From the NCBI GenBank assembly GCA_903858685.1, contig CAIOJR010000023.1:1-64000 (forward strand): a DNA stretch of 64,000 nucleotides, written 5' to 3'. This document shows, in pieces, positions 28,379 to 37,614 of the stretch (within the stretch, counting starts at the first letter, position 1; every line of letters starts with the position of its first letter). The translations under genes and the position numbers were made by a program. Below the pieces are notes generated by a model. The model was given only the letters and a program-made list of their open reading frames with translations, was not told the DNA's origin and searched no databases. This stretch comes from an uncultured Caulobacterales bacterium (GTDB taxonomy: Bacteria; Pseudomonadota; Alphaproteobacteria; Caulobacterales; Caulobacteraceae).

Positions 28379-30073
28379 ATGGCGATCGCCGAGCGAGACG
28401 CATACCCCCTGCATGACGACCTCGAAGACGAGGACGTCCCCCTCACCTTCGCGCCGATGGATGGCAAGCGGCCAAACCCCGACGCCCTGGACATGTTCGG
28501 CTTTCCAGCTGAAGACGGCGCGCCGGACGATGGCGCGCGCTTCTTCGCACCGCAAGGCACAGCCGGGCCGGCGGCGCCCTCCGAACCTGACGCCGCGCCT
28601 TCGGATATTGAGCTGGACATCTGGTCCAGGCTGAAGAATGACGACGTGACGGATCTGGACACAGCGCCTGAAGATACGCGCGCCGCCCGGGCCCTTGCAG
28701 CGGCAGTAGAGCCCGAGCCGGCGCAACACGAGCCCGCTGCCGTGGCCGATGTCGGGCCTGAACCGAAGACCGGGACCATTGGAGAAGACGAGTTCGCACC
28801 CGTCCTCGCCCCGCCCCCGGCCGCCGCCCCGACCGCCGGCGCGATGATCCTGCCGCCGGATTCCGAACTGGGCGACCTGCTGGCGCCGCGCATTGCGATC
28901 CATCTGTTCTGTCGCAACGCTGAAACCGCCGCCGCCGCCACACGGGCCGCCGCAGACCGGCGCATGCAACGCGCCACGCCCAAGGTCGTGCGCGGCGGTA
29001 TTTCCGAAGCCATCGCCATCTATCAGGAACAGCCGACTCCCCCGCTCTTGGTGATCGAGTGTCTTGAAAGCCCGCGTGAGCTGCTGGCCAAGCTCGAAGC
29101 CCTGGCCGAGGTCTGCGATCCGTCGACCAAGGTGGTGATCATCGGCGTTGCCAATGATATCGCGCTCTATCGCGAGCTGATGCGTCGCGGCGTCAGTGAA
29201 TATCTGGTGCCGCCGATTGATCCGCTGCAATTGATCCAGACCATAGCGGGATTGTACGCCGACCCCGCCTCCGCCTTTGTTGGACGCACATTGGCCTTTA
29301 TCGGGGCCAAGGGCGGCGTGGGCGCCTCGACCGTGGCCCATAATGTGGCCTACGCCCTGGCCGAACAGATCGAGGTCAACACGGTGGTCGTGGACTACGA
29401 TCTGCCTTTTGGCACGGCTGGCCTCGACTTCAACCAGGATCCGCTCCAGGGCATCCACGACGCGCTGAGCCAGCCAGACCGGCTGGACCCGGTATTGCTC
29501 GACCGGATGACGGCGCGCTGCACCGAACGCCTCAGCCTGTTCGCCGCCCCCGCAAGCCTTGAGGAAACCTACGAGATCGATCCGGAGGCCTATGAGGAGG
29601 TCTTCAACTCCATTCGCACGACAGCGCCCTTTGTCGTGCTCGATCTGCCCCATCAGTGGACCGGCTGGATTCGCCAGACCCTGCTGACGTCCGACGACGT
29701 GATCATTGTGGCGACGCCGGACCTGGCCTCGCTGCGCAACGCCAAGAACATGCTGGACCAGATTCGCAAGGTCCGACCCAATGACGCGCCGCCAAAGCTG
29801 GTGCTGAACCAGATGGGCATGCCCGGACGGCCGGAAATCCCGGTCAAGGAGTTCGCCAAGGCTCTCCAGATCGAACCTTCGCTGGTTCTGCCCTTTGATC
29901 CGAAACTGTTCGGCGAGGCGGCCAATAACGGACAGATGCTGGCGGAGCTGAACCCCAAGGCCAAATCCGTCGAAGGCCTGCTGCAGTTCGCTCAAGGGTT
30001 GGCCCGACGCGAGGCGCCCGCGGCGCCGATCAAGGCCCGCTCTCTGCTCGAACGCCTCCTGAAGCGCAACTAG
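28379..30073 (+). CDS. cpaE: CpaE/TadZ-family ATPase with long acidic/Pro-rich N-terminal extension
   Basis: Deviant Walker A 'FIGAKGGVGASTVAHNVAYALAE', receiver-like 'VVIIGVANDIALYRELMRRGVSEYLVPPIDPLQLI'. Confidence 0.93.
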   Translation: MAIAERDAYPLHDDLEDEDVPLTFAPMDGKRPNPDALDMFGFPAEDGAPDDGARFFAPQGTAGPAAPSEPDAAPSDIELDIWSRLKNDDVTDLDTAPEDTRAARALAAAVEPEPAQHEPAAVADVGPEPKTGTIGEDEFAPVLAPPPAAAPTAGAMILPPDSELGDLLAPRIAIHLFCRNAETAAAATRAAADRRMQRATPKVVRGGISEAIAIYQEQPTPPLLVIECLESPRELLAKLEALAEVCDPSTKVVIIGVANDIALYRELMRRGVSEYLVPPIDPLQLIQTIAGLYADPASAFVGRTLAFIGAKGGVGASTVAHNVAYALAEQIEVNTVVVDYDLPFGTAGLDFNQDPLQGIHDALSQPDRLDPVLLDRMTARCTERLSLFAAPASLEETYEIDPEAYEEVFNSIRTTAPFVVLDLPHQWTGWIRQTLLTSDDVIIVATPDLASLRNAKNMLDQIRKVRPNDAPPKLVLNQMGMPGRPEIPVKEFAKALQIEPSLVLPFDPKLFGEAANNGQMLAELNPKAKSVEGLLQFAQGLARREAPAAPIKARSLLERLLKRN

Positions 30074-30086
30074 GGGGTCGGGGTCC

Positions 30087-31607
30087 TTGTTCGGCAAGCG
30101 TAGCGCATCATCAGCTCAGTCCGACGTTCGTGTCGCGGCGCCTCCGCCTGCGCCTGCCGCCGGCCCGGATATCGCCACACGGCCGCAGCGCACTGAGCCT
30201 GCAAAGGGCGCGGCGCCTGCCGAAGCCGCCAGTCGGCCCAAGACCGCCGCCCGCGCCACGCCCGGCTTCGAGCAGATCCGCGCCGCCCAGGTCAGCGCCG
30301 GCGCCGGACCGATCACGGAAATCGTTCGCGAGCAGAGCGAATATTACCACGCCACGAAGACGACCATCTATTCGGCGCTTCTGAACACCATCGATCTTGG
30401 TCAGCTGGCCCAGCTCGACACCAAGACCGCCAGCGAGGAAATCCGCGATATCGTTGCGGAATTGGTGGCGATCAAGAATGTATCCATGTCCGCCTCGGAG
30501 CAGGAACATCTGGTTCAGGACATCATCAATGATGTGCTGGGCTATGGTCCACTGGAGCCCCTGCTGAAGCGCGACGACATTGCCGACATCATGGTCAATG
30601 GCGCAGGTCGCGTCTTCATTGAAGTCAACGGCAAGGTTCAGCTGACCAATGTGCGCTTTCGCGACAATGCACAGCTGATGAACATCTGCCAGCGCATCGT
30701 CAGTCAGGTGGGACGGCGCGTGGATGAAAGCTCGCCCATCTGCGATGCGCGTCTGCCGGACGGCAGCCGGGTCAATGTCATTGCGCCGCCCCTGGCGCTG
30801 GACGGCCCGACCCTGACCATCCGGAAGTTCAAAAAAGACAAGCTGACCATGAAACATCTGGTCGATTACGGATCGATCAGTTCCGAAGGCGCCCGGGTGC
30901 TGGGCGTGATCGGGGCCAGCCGCTGCAATGTGGTGATCTCGGGCGGCACCGGATCAGGCAAGACGACCCTGCTCAACACCATGACCGCCTTCATTGACCC
31001 GACGGAGCGGGTCATCACCTGCGAAGACGCCGCCGAACTGCAATTGCAGCAGCCGCATGTGGTGCGTCTGGAAACCCGTCCGCCCAATCTTGAGGGACAG
31101 GGCATGATCACCATGCGTGATCTTGTGAAGAACTGCCTGCGGATGCGTCCCGAACGGATCATTGTGGGCGAAGTGCGCGGACCCGAAGCGTTCGACCTGC
31201 TGCAAGCCATGAACACAGGCCATGACGGCTCGATGGGCACCCTGCACGCCAACAGCCCGCGTGAGGCGATCAGCCGGATCGAATCGATGATCACCATGGG
31301 GGGTTACGGCCTTCCGTCCAAGACGATCCGGGAAATGATTGTCGGCTCGATCGATGTGATCATCCAGGCCGCCCGCCTGAGAGACGGCTCCCGGCGCATC
31401 ACCCATGTGACGGAAGTGCTGGGCCTGGAAGGGGATGTCATCATCACCCAGGACCTGTTCGTCTATGACATGACCGGCGAGGACCGCGAGGGCAAGATTG
31501 TCGGCCGTCACCGCTCAACCGGCATAGCGCGCCCGCGTTTCTGGGATCGCGCGCGTTATTATGGGCTGGAGCGGGAATTGGCGGACGCTCTGGATCAGGC
31601 CGAATAG
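30087..31607 (+). CDS. cpaF: CpaF/TadA secretion ATPase
   Basis: '[39 protein letters not shown]', '[38 protein letters not shown]'; TTG start likely. Confidence 0.97.
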   Translation: MFGKRSASSAQSDVRVAAPPPAPAAGPDIATRPQRTEPAKGAAPAEAASRPKTAARATPGFEQIRAAQVSAGAGPITEIVREQSEYYHATKTTIYSALLNTIDLGQLAQLDTKTASEEIRDIVAELVAIKNVSMSASEQEHLVQDIINDVLGYGPLEPLLKRDDIADIMVNGAGRVFIEVNGKVQLTNVRFRDNAQLMNICQRIVSQVGRRVDESSPICDARLPDGSRVNVIAPPLALDGPTLTIRKFKKDKLTMKHLVDYGSISSEGARVLGVIGASRCNVVISGGTGSGKTTLLNTMTAFIDPTERVITCEDAAELQLQQPHVVRLETRPPNLEGQGMITMRDLVKNCLRMRPERIIVGEVRGPEAFDLLQAMNTGHDGSMGTLHANSPREAISRIESMITMGGYGLPSKTIREMIVGSIDVIIQAARLRDGSRRITHVTEVLGLEGDVIITQDLFVYDMTGEDREGKIVGRHRSTGIARPRFWDRARYYGLERELADALDQAE

Positions 31608-31608
31608 A

Positions 31609-32598
31609 ATGGATGCTGGCTCGATCCTTCCCATGGCCGCCGCCCTGCTCGGCTTTTTCGCCGTCGCTGCAGTCGGTTGGGTGCTGGTCGGGGATGAACA
31701 GACCTCTGCGCGCGCCAACAAGCGCATCGGCGCCGTGGCGACCGACAAGAAAAGTGAAGGGGCACGGGCAAAGACCGCCGCTGAAAACCAGACACTGCGA
31801 CGCAAACAGATCCTTCAGAACCTGAAGACCCAGGAAAAGCAGGACCGCAAGGCCAAGCTTACTCTAGAGTCGCGCCTGATTCAGGCCGGGCTGAACTTTT
31901 CAGTGCAGAACTTCTGGATCGGTTCCGGCGTGATCGGCGCTGTCGCCCTTCTGGGCTGCCTGATTTTTCGGCTCAACTTTCTCGTGGCGCTGGGCATCGG
32001 CTTTACCGCCGGGCTGGGCCTGCCGCGCTGGCTGATCGGCTCTATGGCCAAGAGCCGTGCGGCCAAGTTCACATCCGAATTTCCCAACGCCATTGACGTG
32101 ATCGTGCGCGGGGTGAAGTCGGGTCTGCCGCTGCACGACTGTCTGAAGCTGATTTCGACCGAAAGTCCGGAGCCTCTGGCGACCGAGTTCCGCAAACTGC
32201 TGGAAAACGCCGCCGTCGGGCTGAGCATCGAGCAGGCGACAGAAAAGATGTATGGCCGCATGCCGACCTCGGAGGTGCGCTTTTTCGCCATTGTGCTGTC
32301 CATCCAGCAGAGGACGGGCGGCAATCTGGCCGAGGCGTTGAATAATCTGTCCGTGGTCCTGCGCTCCCGCAAACTGCTGCGTGAAAAGATCAAGGCCCTG
32401 TCCGGGGAAGCGGTGGCGTCGGCCTTTATCATCGGCTCGCTGCCGCCGGGCATCATGACCCTGGTCACCCTGACGACGCCAAAATACATGATCCCGCTCT
32501 TCACTGACCCGAGGGGCCATGTGGTGTTGGGGATCGGCGCCCTGATGGAGGGCCTCGGCATCTTCGTCATGCGCAAAATGATCAATTTCAAGTTCTGA
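31609..32598 (+). CDS. tadB: TadB, type II secretion F family
   Basis: 'FTSEFPNAIDVIVRGVKSGLPLHDCLKLIS', 'SIQQRTGGNLAEALNNLSVVLRSRKLLREKIKALSGEA'; start set at MDAGSILP. Confidence 0.93.
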   Translation: MDAGSILPMAAALLGFFAVAAVGWVLVGDEQTSARANKRIGAVATDKKSEGARAKTAAENQTLRRKQILQNLKTQEKQDRKAKLTLESRLIQAGLNFSVQNFWIGSGVIGAVALLGCLIFRLNFLVALGIGFTAGLGLPRWLIGSMAKSRAAKFTSEFPNAIDVIVRGVKSGLPLHDCLKLISTESPEPLATEFRKLLENAAVGLSIEQATEKMYGRMPTSEVRFFAIVLSIQQRTGGNLAEALNNLSVVLRSRKLLREKIKALSGEAVASAFIIGSLPPGIMTLVTLTTPKYMIPLFTDPRGHVVLGIGALMEGLGIFVMRKMINFKF

Positions 32599-32608
32599 GG
32601 GGCCGCAC

Positions 32609-33613
32609 ATGGAAGGCCTGCTGCAGATATTTGAACCCCAGAACATCCTGTCGATCATTGTGGCCGCGATCGTCTTCGCAACGATCGTGACCCTCGCCAC
32701 GCCTCTGCTTCAGCGCGACAGACTGACCAATCGCATGAAGTCCGTGTCCAACCGGCGCGACGAGCTGCGCCGTCAGGCCCGGGCCCAGCTGCGCCATGAC
32801 GCGCCAGCCACCATTCGACAGACGGACGAGGGCGTGATCAAGCGGATCGTGGAACAGCTGCAACTGTCACGACTGCTGGAAGACCCCAAGGTGGTGGACA
32901 ATCTGGCGCAAGCAGGCTTTCGCGGACCAAGACCCATCTCGACCTTCTACTTCTTCCGCTTCGTCACCCCGTTCCTGTTCGCCGGTTTCGCCATCTTCTA
33001 CCTGTTTGTGCTGCATGTGATGGGCTGGCCCACAGTGACGCGGATGTGCGCCACCGTGACAGCCTTTGTCGCCGGCTTCTACGCCCCCAATGTCTATCTG
33101 CAGAACATGATCCAGAAGCGCCGCGAGGCGATTGTCAGCGCCTTTCCGGACGCGCTGGACCTTTTGCTGATCTGTGTGGAATCGGGCATGTCCATCGAGA
33201 TGGCGATCCAGAAGGTGGCCGGTGAAATCGGCTCGCGCTCCATAGAACTGGCCGAGGAGCTGACGCTTCTGGCGGCGGAATTGTCCTATCTGCCGGATCG
33301 TCGACTGGCCTATGAGGGCCTGTCGCGGCGAACCAACTATCCCGGAATCAAGGCGGTCACCACCGCCATGACCCAGGCGGAGCGCTATGGCACTCCACTC
33401 GGTTCGGCCCTTCGGATCATGGCGAAGGAAAACCGGGAAATGCGCATCGCCGACGCTGAGCGGATCGCCGCCCAATTGCCCGCCAAACTGACCGTTCCAA
33501 TGGTTCTGTTCTTCCTGCCCGTGCTGTTTCTGGTCATTCTGGGCCCGGCCGTCATCAAGGCCACCGACTCAGGCGCCAAGCAGCAACAGCAGGAACGGAT
33601 GCAGCACCACTAG
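32609..33613 (+). CDS. tadC: TadC, type II secretion F family
   Basis: 'AIVSAFPDALDLLLICVESGMSIEMAIQKVAGEIG', 'AMTQAERYGTPLGSALRIMAKENREMRIADAERIAAQLPAKLTVPMVLFFLPVLFLVILGPA'. Confidence 0.95.
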   Translation: MEGLLQIFEPQNILSIIVAAIVFATIVTLATPLLQRDRLTNRMKSVSNRRDELRRQARAQLRHDAPATIRQTDEGVIKRIVEQLQLSRLLEDPKVVDNLAQAGFRGPRPISTFYFFRFVTPFLFAGFAIFYLFVLHVMGWPTVTRMCATVTAFVAGFYAPNVYLQNMIQKRREAIVSAFPDALDLLLICVESGMSIEMAIQKVAGEIGSRSIELAEELTLLAAELSYLPDRRLAYEGLSRRTNYPGIKAVTTAMTQAERYGTPLGSALRIMAKENREMRIADAERIAAQLPAKLTVPMVLFFLPVLFLVILGPAVIKATDSGAKQQQQERMQHH

Positions 33614-33654
33614 GCTCCGAACCCACTCAATGGACTGATTGAATTTGGAGCCTA
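33611..33654. terminator. inverted repeat / candidate bidirectional terminator containing both stop codons of tadC and the DUF971 gene
   Basis: TAGGCTCC gaacccac TCAAT ggactg ATTGA attt GGAGCCTA. Confidence 0.6.
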
Positions 33655-33960
33655 GGGCGGCGTGAGGGCCCGTCCGAGTTCGTACAGGATCGCCCAGGTG
33701 AAAAGACCGGAATCGTGGCCGTCGTCGAATTCGATCCGCACAGCATAACGCCCGACAGGCGCCATGCGCTGGATGCGGACGCCTTGGTAGATATCGGCCC
33801 GTTCGACGGCCGCAGGGCCATGTCCCCGCCCCTCTGCGCTGGGCGAGCGGCGACGCAGCAGACTGGCTGCAATTTCAAACGTCTCGCCCGTGTCGAACCG
33901 TACGGCCAGACGCTTTCCGGCCTCGGTCGCGTTCAGCGCCACAGGCCAGGGCGCGCTCAC
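33652..33960 (-). CDS. DUF971 (gamma-butyrobetaine hydroxylase-like N-domain) protein
   Basis: '[31 protein letters not shown]...[35 protein letters not shown]'. Confidence 0.9.
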   Translation of the reverse strand: MSAPWPVALNATEAGKRLAVRFDTGETFEIAASLLRRRSPSAEGRGHGPAAVERADIYQGVRIQRMAPVGRYAVRIEFDDGHDSGLFTWAILYELGRALTPP

Positions 33961-34166
33961 GACTCATTGTCTTCGAGCGTGCGAGCCTCTTCGGGCAACA
34001 TGATCGGCGCGCCGTCCCGGATGGGGTAGGCCAGCCGGGCGGACCGGCTGATCAACTCGTTGCGCGCCCGGTCATATTCCAGCACGCCTCGGGTCACTGG
34101 GCAGACCAGCACTTCCAGCAAACGCGGATCAACAGGCGTTTGAGCTATAGGCGCGGATTCGGACAT
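33957..34166 (-). CDS. Trm112-like zinc-ribbon family protein
   Basis: '[52 protein letters not shown]'; start set at MSESAPIAQ. Confidence 0.9.
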   Translation of the reverse strand: MSESAPIAQTPVDPRLLEVLVCPVTRGVLEYDRARNELISRSARLAYPIRDGAPIMLPEEARTLEDNES

Positions 34167-34218
34167 GGGCTCAGCTTTCGCAGGGGGTTTCAGGCCAGCG
34201 GCGGACCGGCTGGCGGTT

Positions 34219-34881
34219 CTATTGCAGGCTTTGCGGTTCATCGTCCATCGGCCCGGCGGAATCGATGCGCAACAGGGCGATCAGGGCGAACCGGCGCTCG
34301 TCGCAATCCGCCGCCTCCAGAAGCGCCTGCTTTTCCTGGGAGTCAAAGGGCAGGGCGCAGGACAGGCTATTGACCAGCGCCGTCATCGGGGCGTCCTTCG
34401 CATCATTCCAGTCCATCGCCAGACCGCGACTGTCCAGATAGCGCTTCAAGGCGTCGAACAGGGCGGGCCGGGCCGATTCCGGCGGCTCTTCCGCTGGCTG
34501 CAGATCGGCTTCAAAGCGCAAATAGCCCGCCCGGACCTGCCGATAAGGCGTCTGCAAGCCAAGCTCTGCGGCGATTTCAAACCGGCAGACACCTGTCAGG
34601 CTGATCAGATAGCGACCATCCTGGGTTTCCGCAAAGCTGGTGATCCGCCCCGCGCAGCCGATTGTCGCCAGATTGGGTCTTCCGCGGTCTCCACCGTCGC
34701 GGGTCTGAATCATCCCGATCATCCGGTCGCCCGCCATGGCGTCGTCGATCATGTTCAGATAACGCGGCTCGAAGATATTGAGCGGCAGCATCGCGCCCGG
34801 AAGCAGCACAGCCCCATCCAAAGGAAAGACCGGTATGACCTGGGGCAGGTCCGCCGCTTTTCTGTAACCGCCGATCGCCAT
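34219..34881 (-). CDS. LON N-terminal substrate-binding domain protein
   Basis: '[44 protein letters not shown]'; no ATPase or protease domain. Confidence 0.9.
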   Translation of the reverse strand: MAIGGYRKAADLPQVIPVFPLDGAVLLPGAMLPLNIFEPRYLNMIDDAMAGDRMIGMIQTRDGGDRGRPNLATIGCAGRITSFAETQDGRYLISLTGVCRFEIAAELGLQTPYRQVRAGYLRFEADLQPAEEPPESARPALFDALKRYLDSRGLAMDWNDAKDAPMTALVNSLSCALPFDSQEKQALLEAADCDERRFALIALLRIDSAGPMDDEPQSLQ

Positions 34882-34882
34882 G

Positions 34883-35806
34883 TCAGGAAAACAGGATGGC
34901 GGAGAGCCGACGCCGACCCTGCCTGGCGACGTCCGACATGGGCCCGGCGGCCTCAAACACTGTCAAAAGCGCCTTGCGAGCGGCATCGTCATTCCAGGCC
35001 CGGTCGCGCCCTATGATCTGCAACAGGTGGTCCGCCGCCCCGGCAAAGTCGCCGCGACCGGCCAGAATCTCGGCGAGTTCCAGCCGCGCCTGATGGTCGT
35101 CCTCATTGTCGGCGAGTCTGGAGTCCAGTTCAGCCGTTTCGCTATTGGCCCGGGCCGCCAGGGCGACTGCCGCTCGTGCGCCCGCTATATCTGCGTCAGC
35201 GGCCGCTTCCGGCGGCGCCATGTCCAGCACCTCGCCCGCGCGTTCCGCATCGCCATTGGCCAGATAGCACCGAGCCAGGCCGGCTATGGCCTTGGCATGG
35301 GCGGGGTCCAGCGACAAAACCTGCGCATAGGCCTGAGCCGCGCCGCCAATATCGCCCAGCGCTGTCGATTCAGTCGCCAGGCCCAACAAGGCTTCAACCT
35401 CGTCGTCGCCGCCAGAGCCGCCGATCAGCTTGTCGATAAAGGCCTTGAGCTGGCTTTCGGGCAGAGCGCCCATGAAGCCGTCCACCGGCTGTCCATCCCT
35501 GAACGCGAATACGGCGGGGATGGACTGGACGCGAAGCTGGCCCGCATAGCCGGGGTTTTCATCGACATTGATCTTGACCAGGCGGATGGCCCCGCCAGCC
35601 GCCGTCACCGCCTTTTCAAGCGCCGGGGTCAGCTGCCGGCAGGGACCGCACCAGGGCGCCCAGAAATCCACCAGAACCGGCGTATGACGCGAAGCCTCGA
35701 CCACGTCGGCCATAAAGGTCGCATCGGTCCCCGCCTTGATCAGGTCATTGGCGTCGCTGGCGGACGCCGTCTTGGCCCGGCCCTTGCCGATGAGGTCTCC
35801 AAACAT
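34883..35806 (-). CDS. thioredoxin/TPR co-chaperone-like protein (YbbN/CnoX-like)
   Basis: 'PVLVDFWAPWCGPCRQLTPALEKAV' plus TPR-like C-terminus; start set at MFGDLIGKG. Confidence 0.9.
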   Translation of the reverse strand: MFGDLIGKGRAKTASASDANDLIKAGTDATFMADVVEASRHTPVLVDFWAPWCGPCRQLTPALEKAVTAAGGAIRLVKINVDENPGYAGQLRVQSIPAVFAFRDGQPVDGFMGALPESQLKAFIDKLIGGSGGDDEVEALLGLATESTALGDIGGAAQAYAQVLSLDPAHAKAIAGLARCYLANGDAERAGEVLDMAPPEAAADADIAGARAAVALAARANSETAELDSRLADNEDDHQARLELAEILAGRGDFAGAADHLLQIIGRDRAWNDDAARKALLTVFEAAGPMSDVARQGRRRLSAILFS

Positions 35807-35917
35807 CGCGTCCTGTCCTTCCGGTTCTTGTCTTTCGCCATCGCTCCGAGCGCGCGCTTCGGGTCGGCGATGATGGTCCATATGTGGTCCACCCTGCAGC
35901 GCGGCGCAATTCACCGG

Positions 35918-36436
35918 TCAGGGGGAAATCACCTTCATCGTCTCGAAATCGACAATCGTCACGGGCTGACGGCCCAGCGCCGCCAGAAAACGCATCAAGG
36001 CGTCGCAGGTCAGATTGGTGGTCGCCTCATTGGTCAGGGGATGGAAGTTCACCGTCCCATCGCGCAGCAAGGCCGCATCGAGCACAAAACGCACCTTCTG
36101 GTCTGGGTCGTTGATCAGGGCGAGCGCAGTGACAGACCCCGGACGAACGCCCAGGGCCTCCCACAATCGTTCGGCCGAGCCGAAGGATAACCGCGCCGAA
36201 CCAATGACCGATGGCGTTGTCTTCAGGTCGATGACCGTGGTGTCGCGCGCACTGATCAACCAGAGCTGGCCCTTGGCGTCCTTCAGGAACAGGTTCTTGG
36301 AATGGGCGCCGGGTATCATGGCCTTCAGTTCCGGCCCCTCTTCGACCCGGAACACGGGCGGATGGTCAAAGGTGGTGTGAACCAGATCAAGCCGATTCAG
36401 AAAATCCAGCAGATTCTGACGATCCATTACAGGCAT
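35918..36436 (-). CDS. prolyl-tRNA deacylase/YbaK-domain protein (ProXp-ala type)
   Basis: '[42 protein letters not shown]...[27 protein letters not shown]'. Confidence 0.9.
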   Translation of the reverse strand: MPVMDRQNLLDFLNRLDLVHTTFDHPPVFRVEEGPELKAMIPGAHSKNLFLKDAKGQLWLISARDTTVIDLKTTPSVIGSARLSFGSAERLWEALGVRPGSVTALALINDPDQKVRFVLDAALLRDGTVNFHPLTNEATTNLTCDALMRFLAALGRQPVTIVDFETMKVISP

Positions 36437-36640
36437 GGGTTTGGCGGCTTTCAGGTCGGGACGTGATCGCGCAGAGGTTTCTTCTCGTAAGCCCGGGCCG
36501 TCAAGGCGCCATGGACGGCGCGACCCCGAGGAGGCGATCCGACCCCTGTCCTGCGGGAGCGCTCTTCAACTTCGCCTCCACTTGCTCTAGGCGTTGCTGG
36601 TGGCCCCCTCGAAGGGTGGTCGAGCAATGAGAGGTCCGTC

Positions 36641-37384
36641 ATGGAGCTGGAATGTTATCCGGTCGCCGCCCGCCCGCCAGAAATTGTGCCGGGCCGCCCC
36701 GACCGGCGCTGGATGGATCATTTCGCCAATCGCCATCCCTATCGGTGCCTGCCCCTGACCATGGCCAACACAACGGGCTGGGAAATCATCAATCCGGTCG
36801 GCTTTACCGCCGAATGGAATGGCGGAACGCAGAACGAGGATATCACCCTGCGCGCAGACCGGCCGCACCCGGACTTTCATGATCTGGTGAAGGCCCATTT
36901 TGGCGGCGGGGTCCTGACCTTCCACCCGGGCTATCTGTTTCGCACGCCCAAGGGCTGGGACCTGCTCGCCGGCGGCCCGCCCAACCTGCCCAAGGACGGC
37001 ATTCAGCCCCTGCAGGGGCTGGTCGAGACCGACTGGCTGCCCTTCCCCTTCACGATGAACTGGATCTTCACCCGACCCGGCCGCGTGCGCTTTGAAAAGG
37101 GCGAACCCTTCTGCTTCATCACCCTGACCCCTCACCGGGTCATGGACAGCGTCCAGCCCGTGCAGCGCAGCCTGGAATCAGACACCCCGCTTCGCGAACA
37201 ATACGAAGCCTGGATCCGTGAGCGCGAGTCCTTCAACAAGCGGCTCGGCGCGCGCGATCCCGAAGCCGTGCGGGAAGCCTGGCAGCGCTTCTACTTCAAG
37301 GGCGAGATCCCCGAAGACCTCGGCCCCTCTCCCGACGACCATGTGAACAAGCGCCGACTTAAAGGTCTTCGGATCGGGCTTTGA
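36641..37384 (+). CDS. DUF6065-like protein
   Basis: 'RRWMDHFANRHPYRCLPLTMANTTGWEIINPVGFTAEWNGG...FPFTMNWIFTRPGRVRFEKGEPFCFITL'. Confidence 0.65.
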   Translation: MELECYPVAARPPEIVPGRPDRRWMDHFANRHPYRCLPLTMANTTGWEIINPVGFTAEWNGGTQNEDITLRADRPHPDFHDLVKAHFGGGVLTFHPGYLFRTPKGWDLLAGGPPNLPKDGIQPLQGLVETDWLPFPFTMNWIFTRPGRVRFEKGEPFCFITLTPHRVMDSVQPVQRSLESDTPLREQYEAWIRERESFNKRLGARDPEAVREAWQRFYFKGEIPEDLGPSPDDHVNKRRLKGLRIGL

Positions 37385-37470
37385 AAAAAGCGACAGACGG
37401 AGCTTGCCAAGCCGCATCCTCTCTGCTTTAAGACGGCCCTCTTCCGGGGGAGATATTCCCCGGCGTCCGA

Positions 37471-37545
37471 GCGGGCGTAGCTCAGTGGTAGAGCACAACC
37501 TTGCCAAGGTTGGGGTCGTGAGTTCGAATCTCATCGCCCGCTCCA
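37471..37545 (+). tRNA. tRNA-Gly (GCC), CCA encoded
   Basis: GCGGGCG TA GCTC AGTGGTA GAGC A CAACC TTGCCAA GGTTG ... TTCGAAT ... CGCCCGC T CCA; acceptor, D, anticodon and T arms all pair. Confidence 0.96.
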
Positions 37546-37614
37546 ATTTCTCTCGACTTATGAAACGACCACGCCTGATTTCAATCGGGCGCGCGGCCGC
37601 TTGCCTATCCGTCC

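Noticed and set aside
27737-30097. 786-codon open frame antisense to cpaD and cpaE
   Set aside because: The sense frame encodes clear CpaD and CpaE. The antisense translation is Arg/Gly/His-rich with no recognisable domain, typical of GC-rich codon bias.
34880-36190. 436-codon plus-strand ORF opposite the thioredoxin-like and YbaK genes
   Set aside because: Spans two confident genes on the other strand; no domain.
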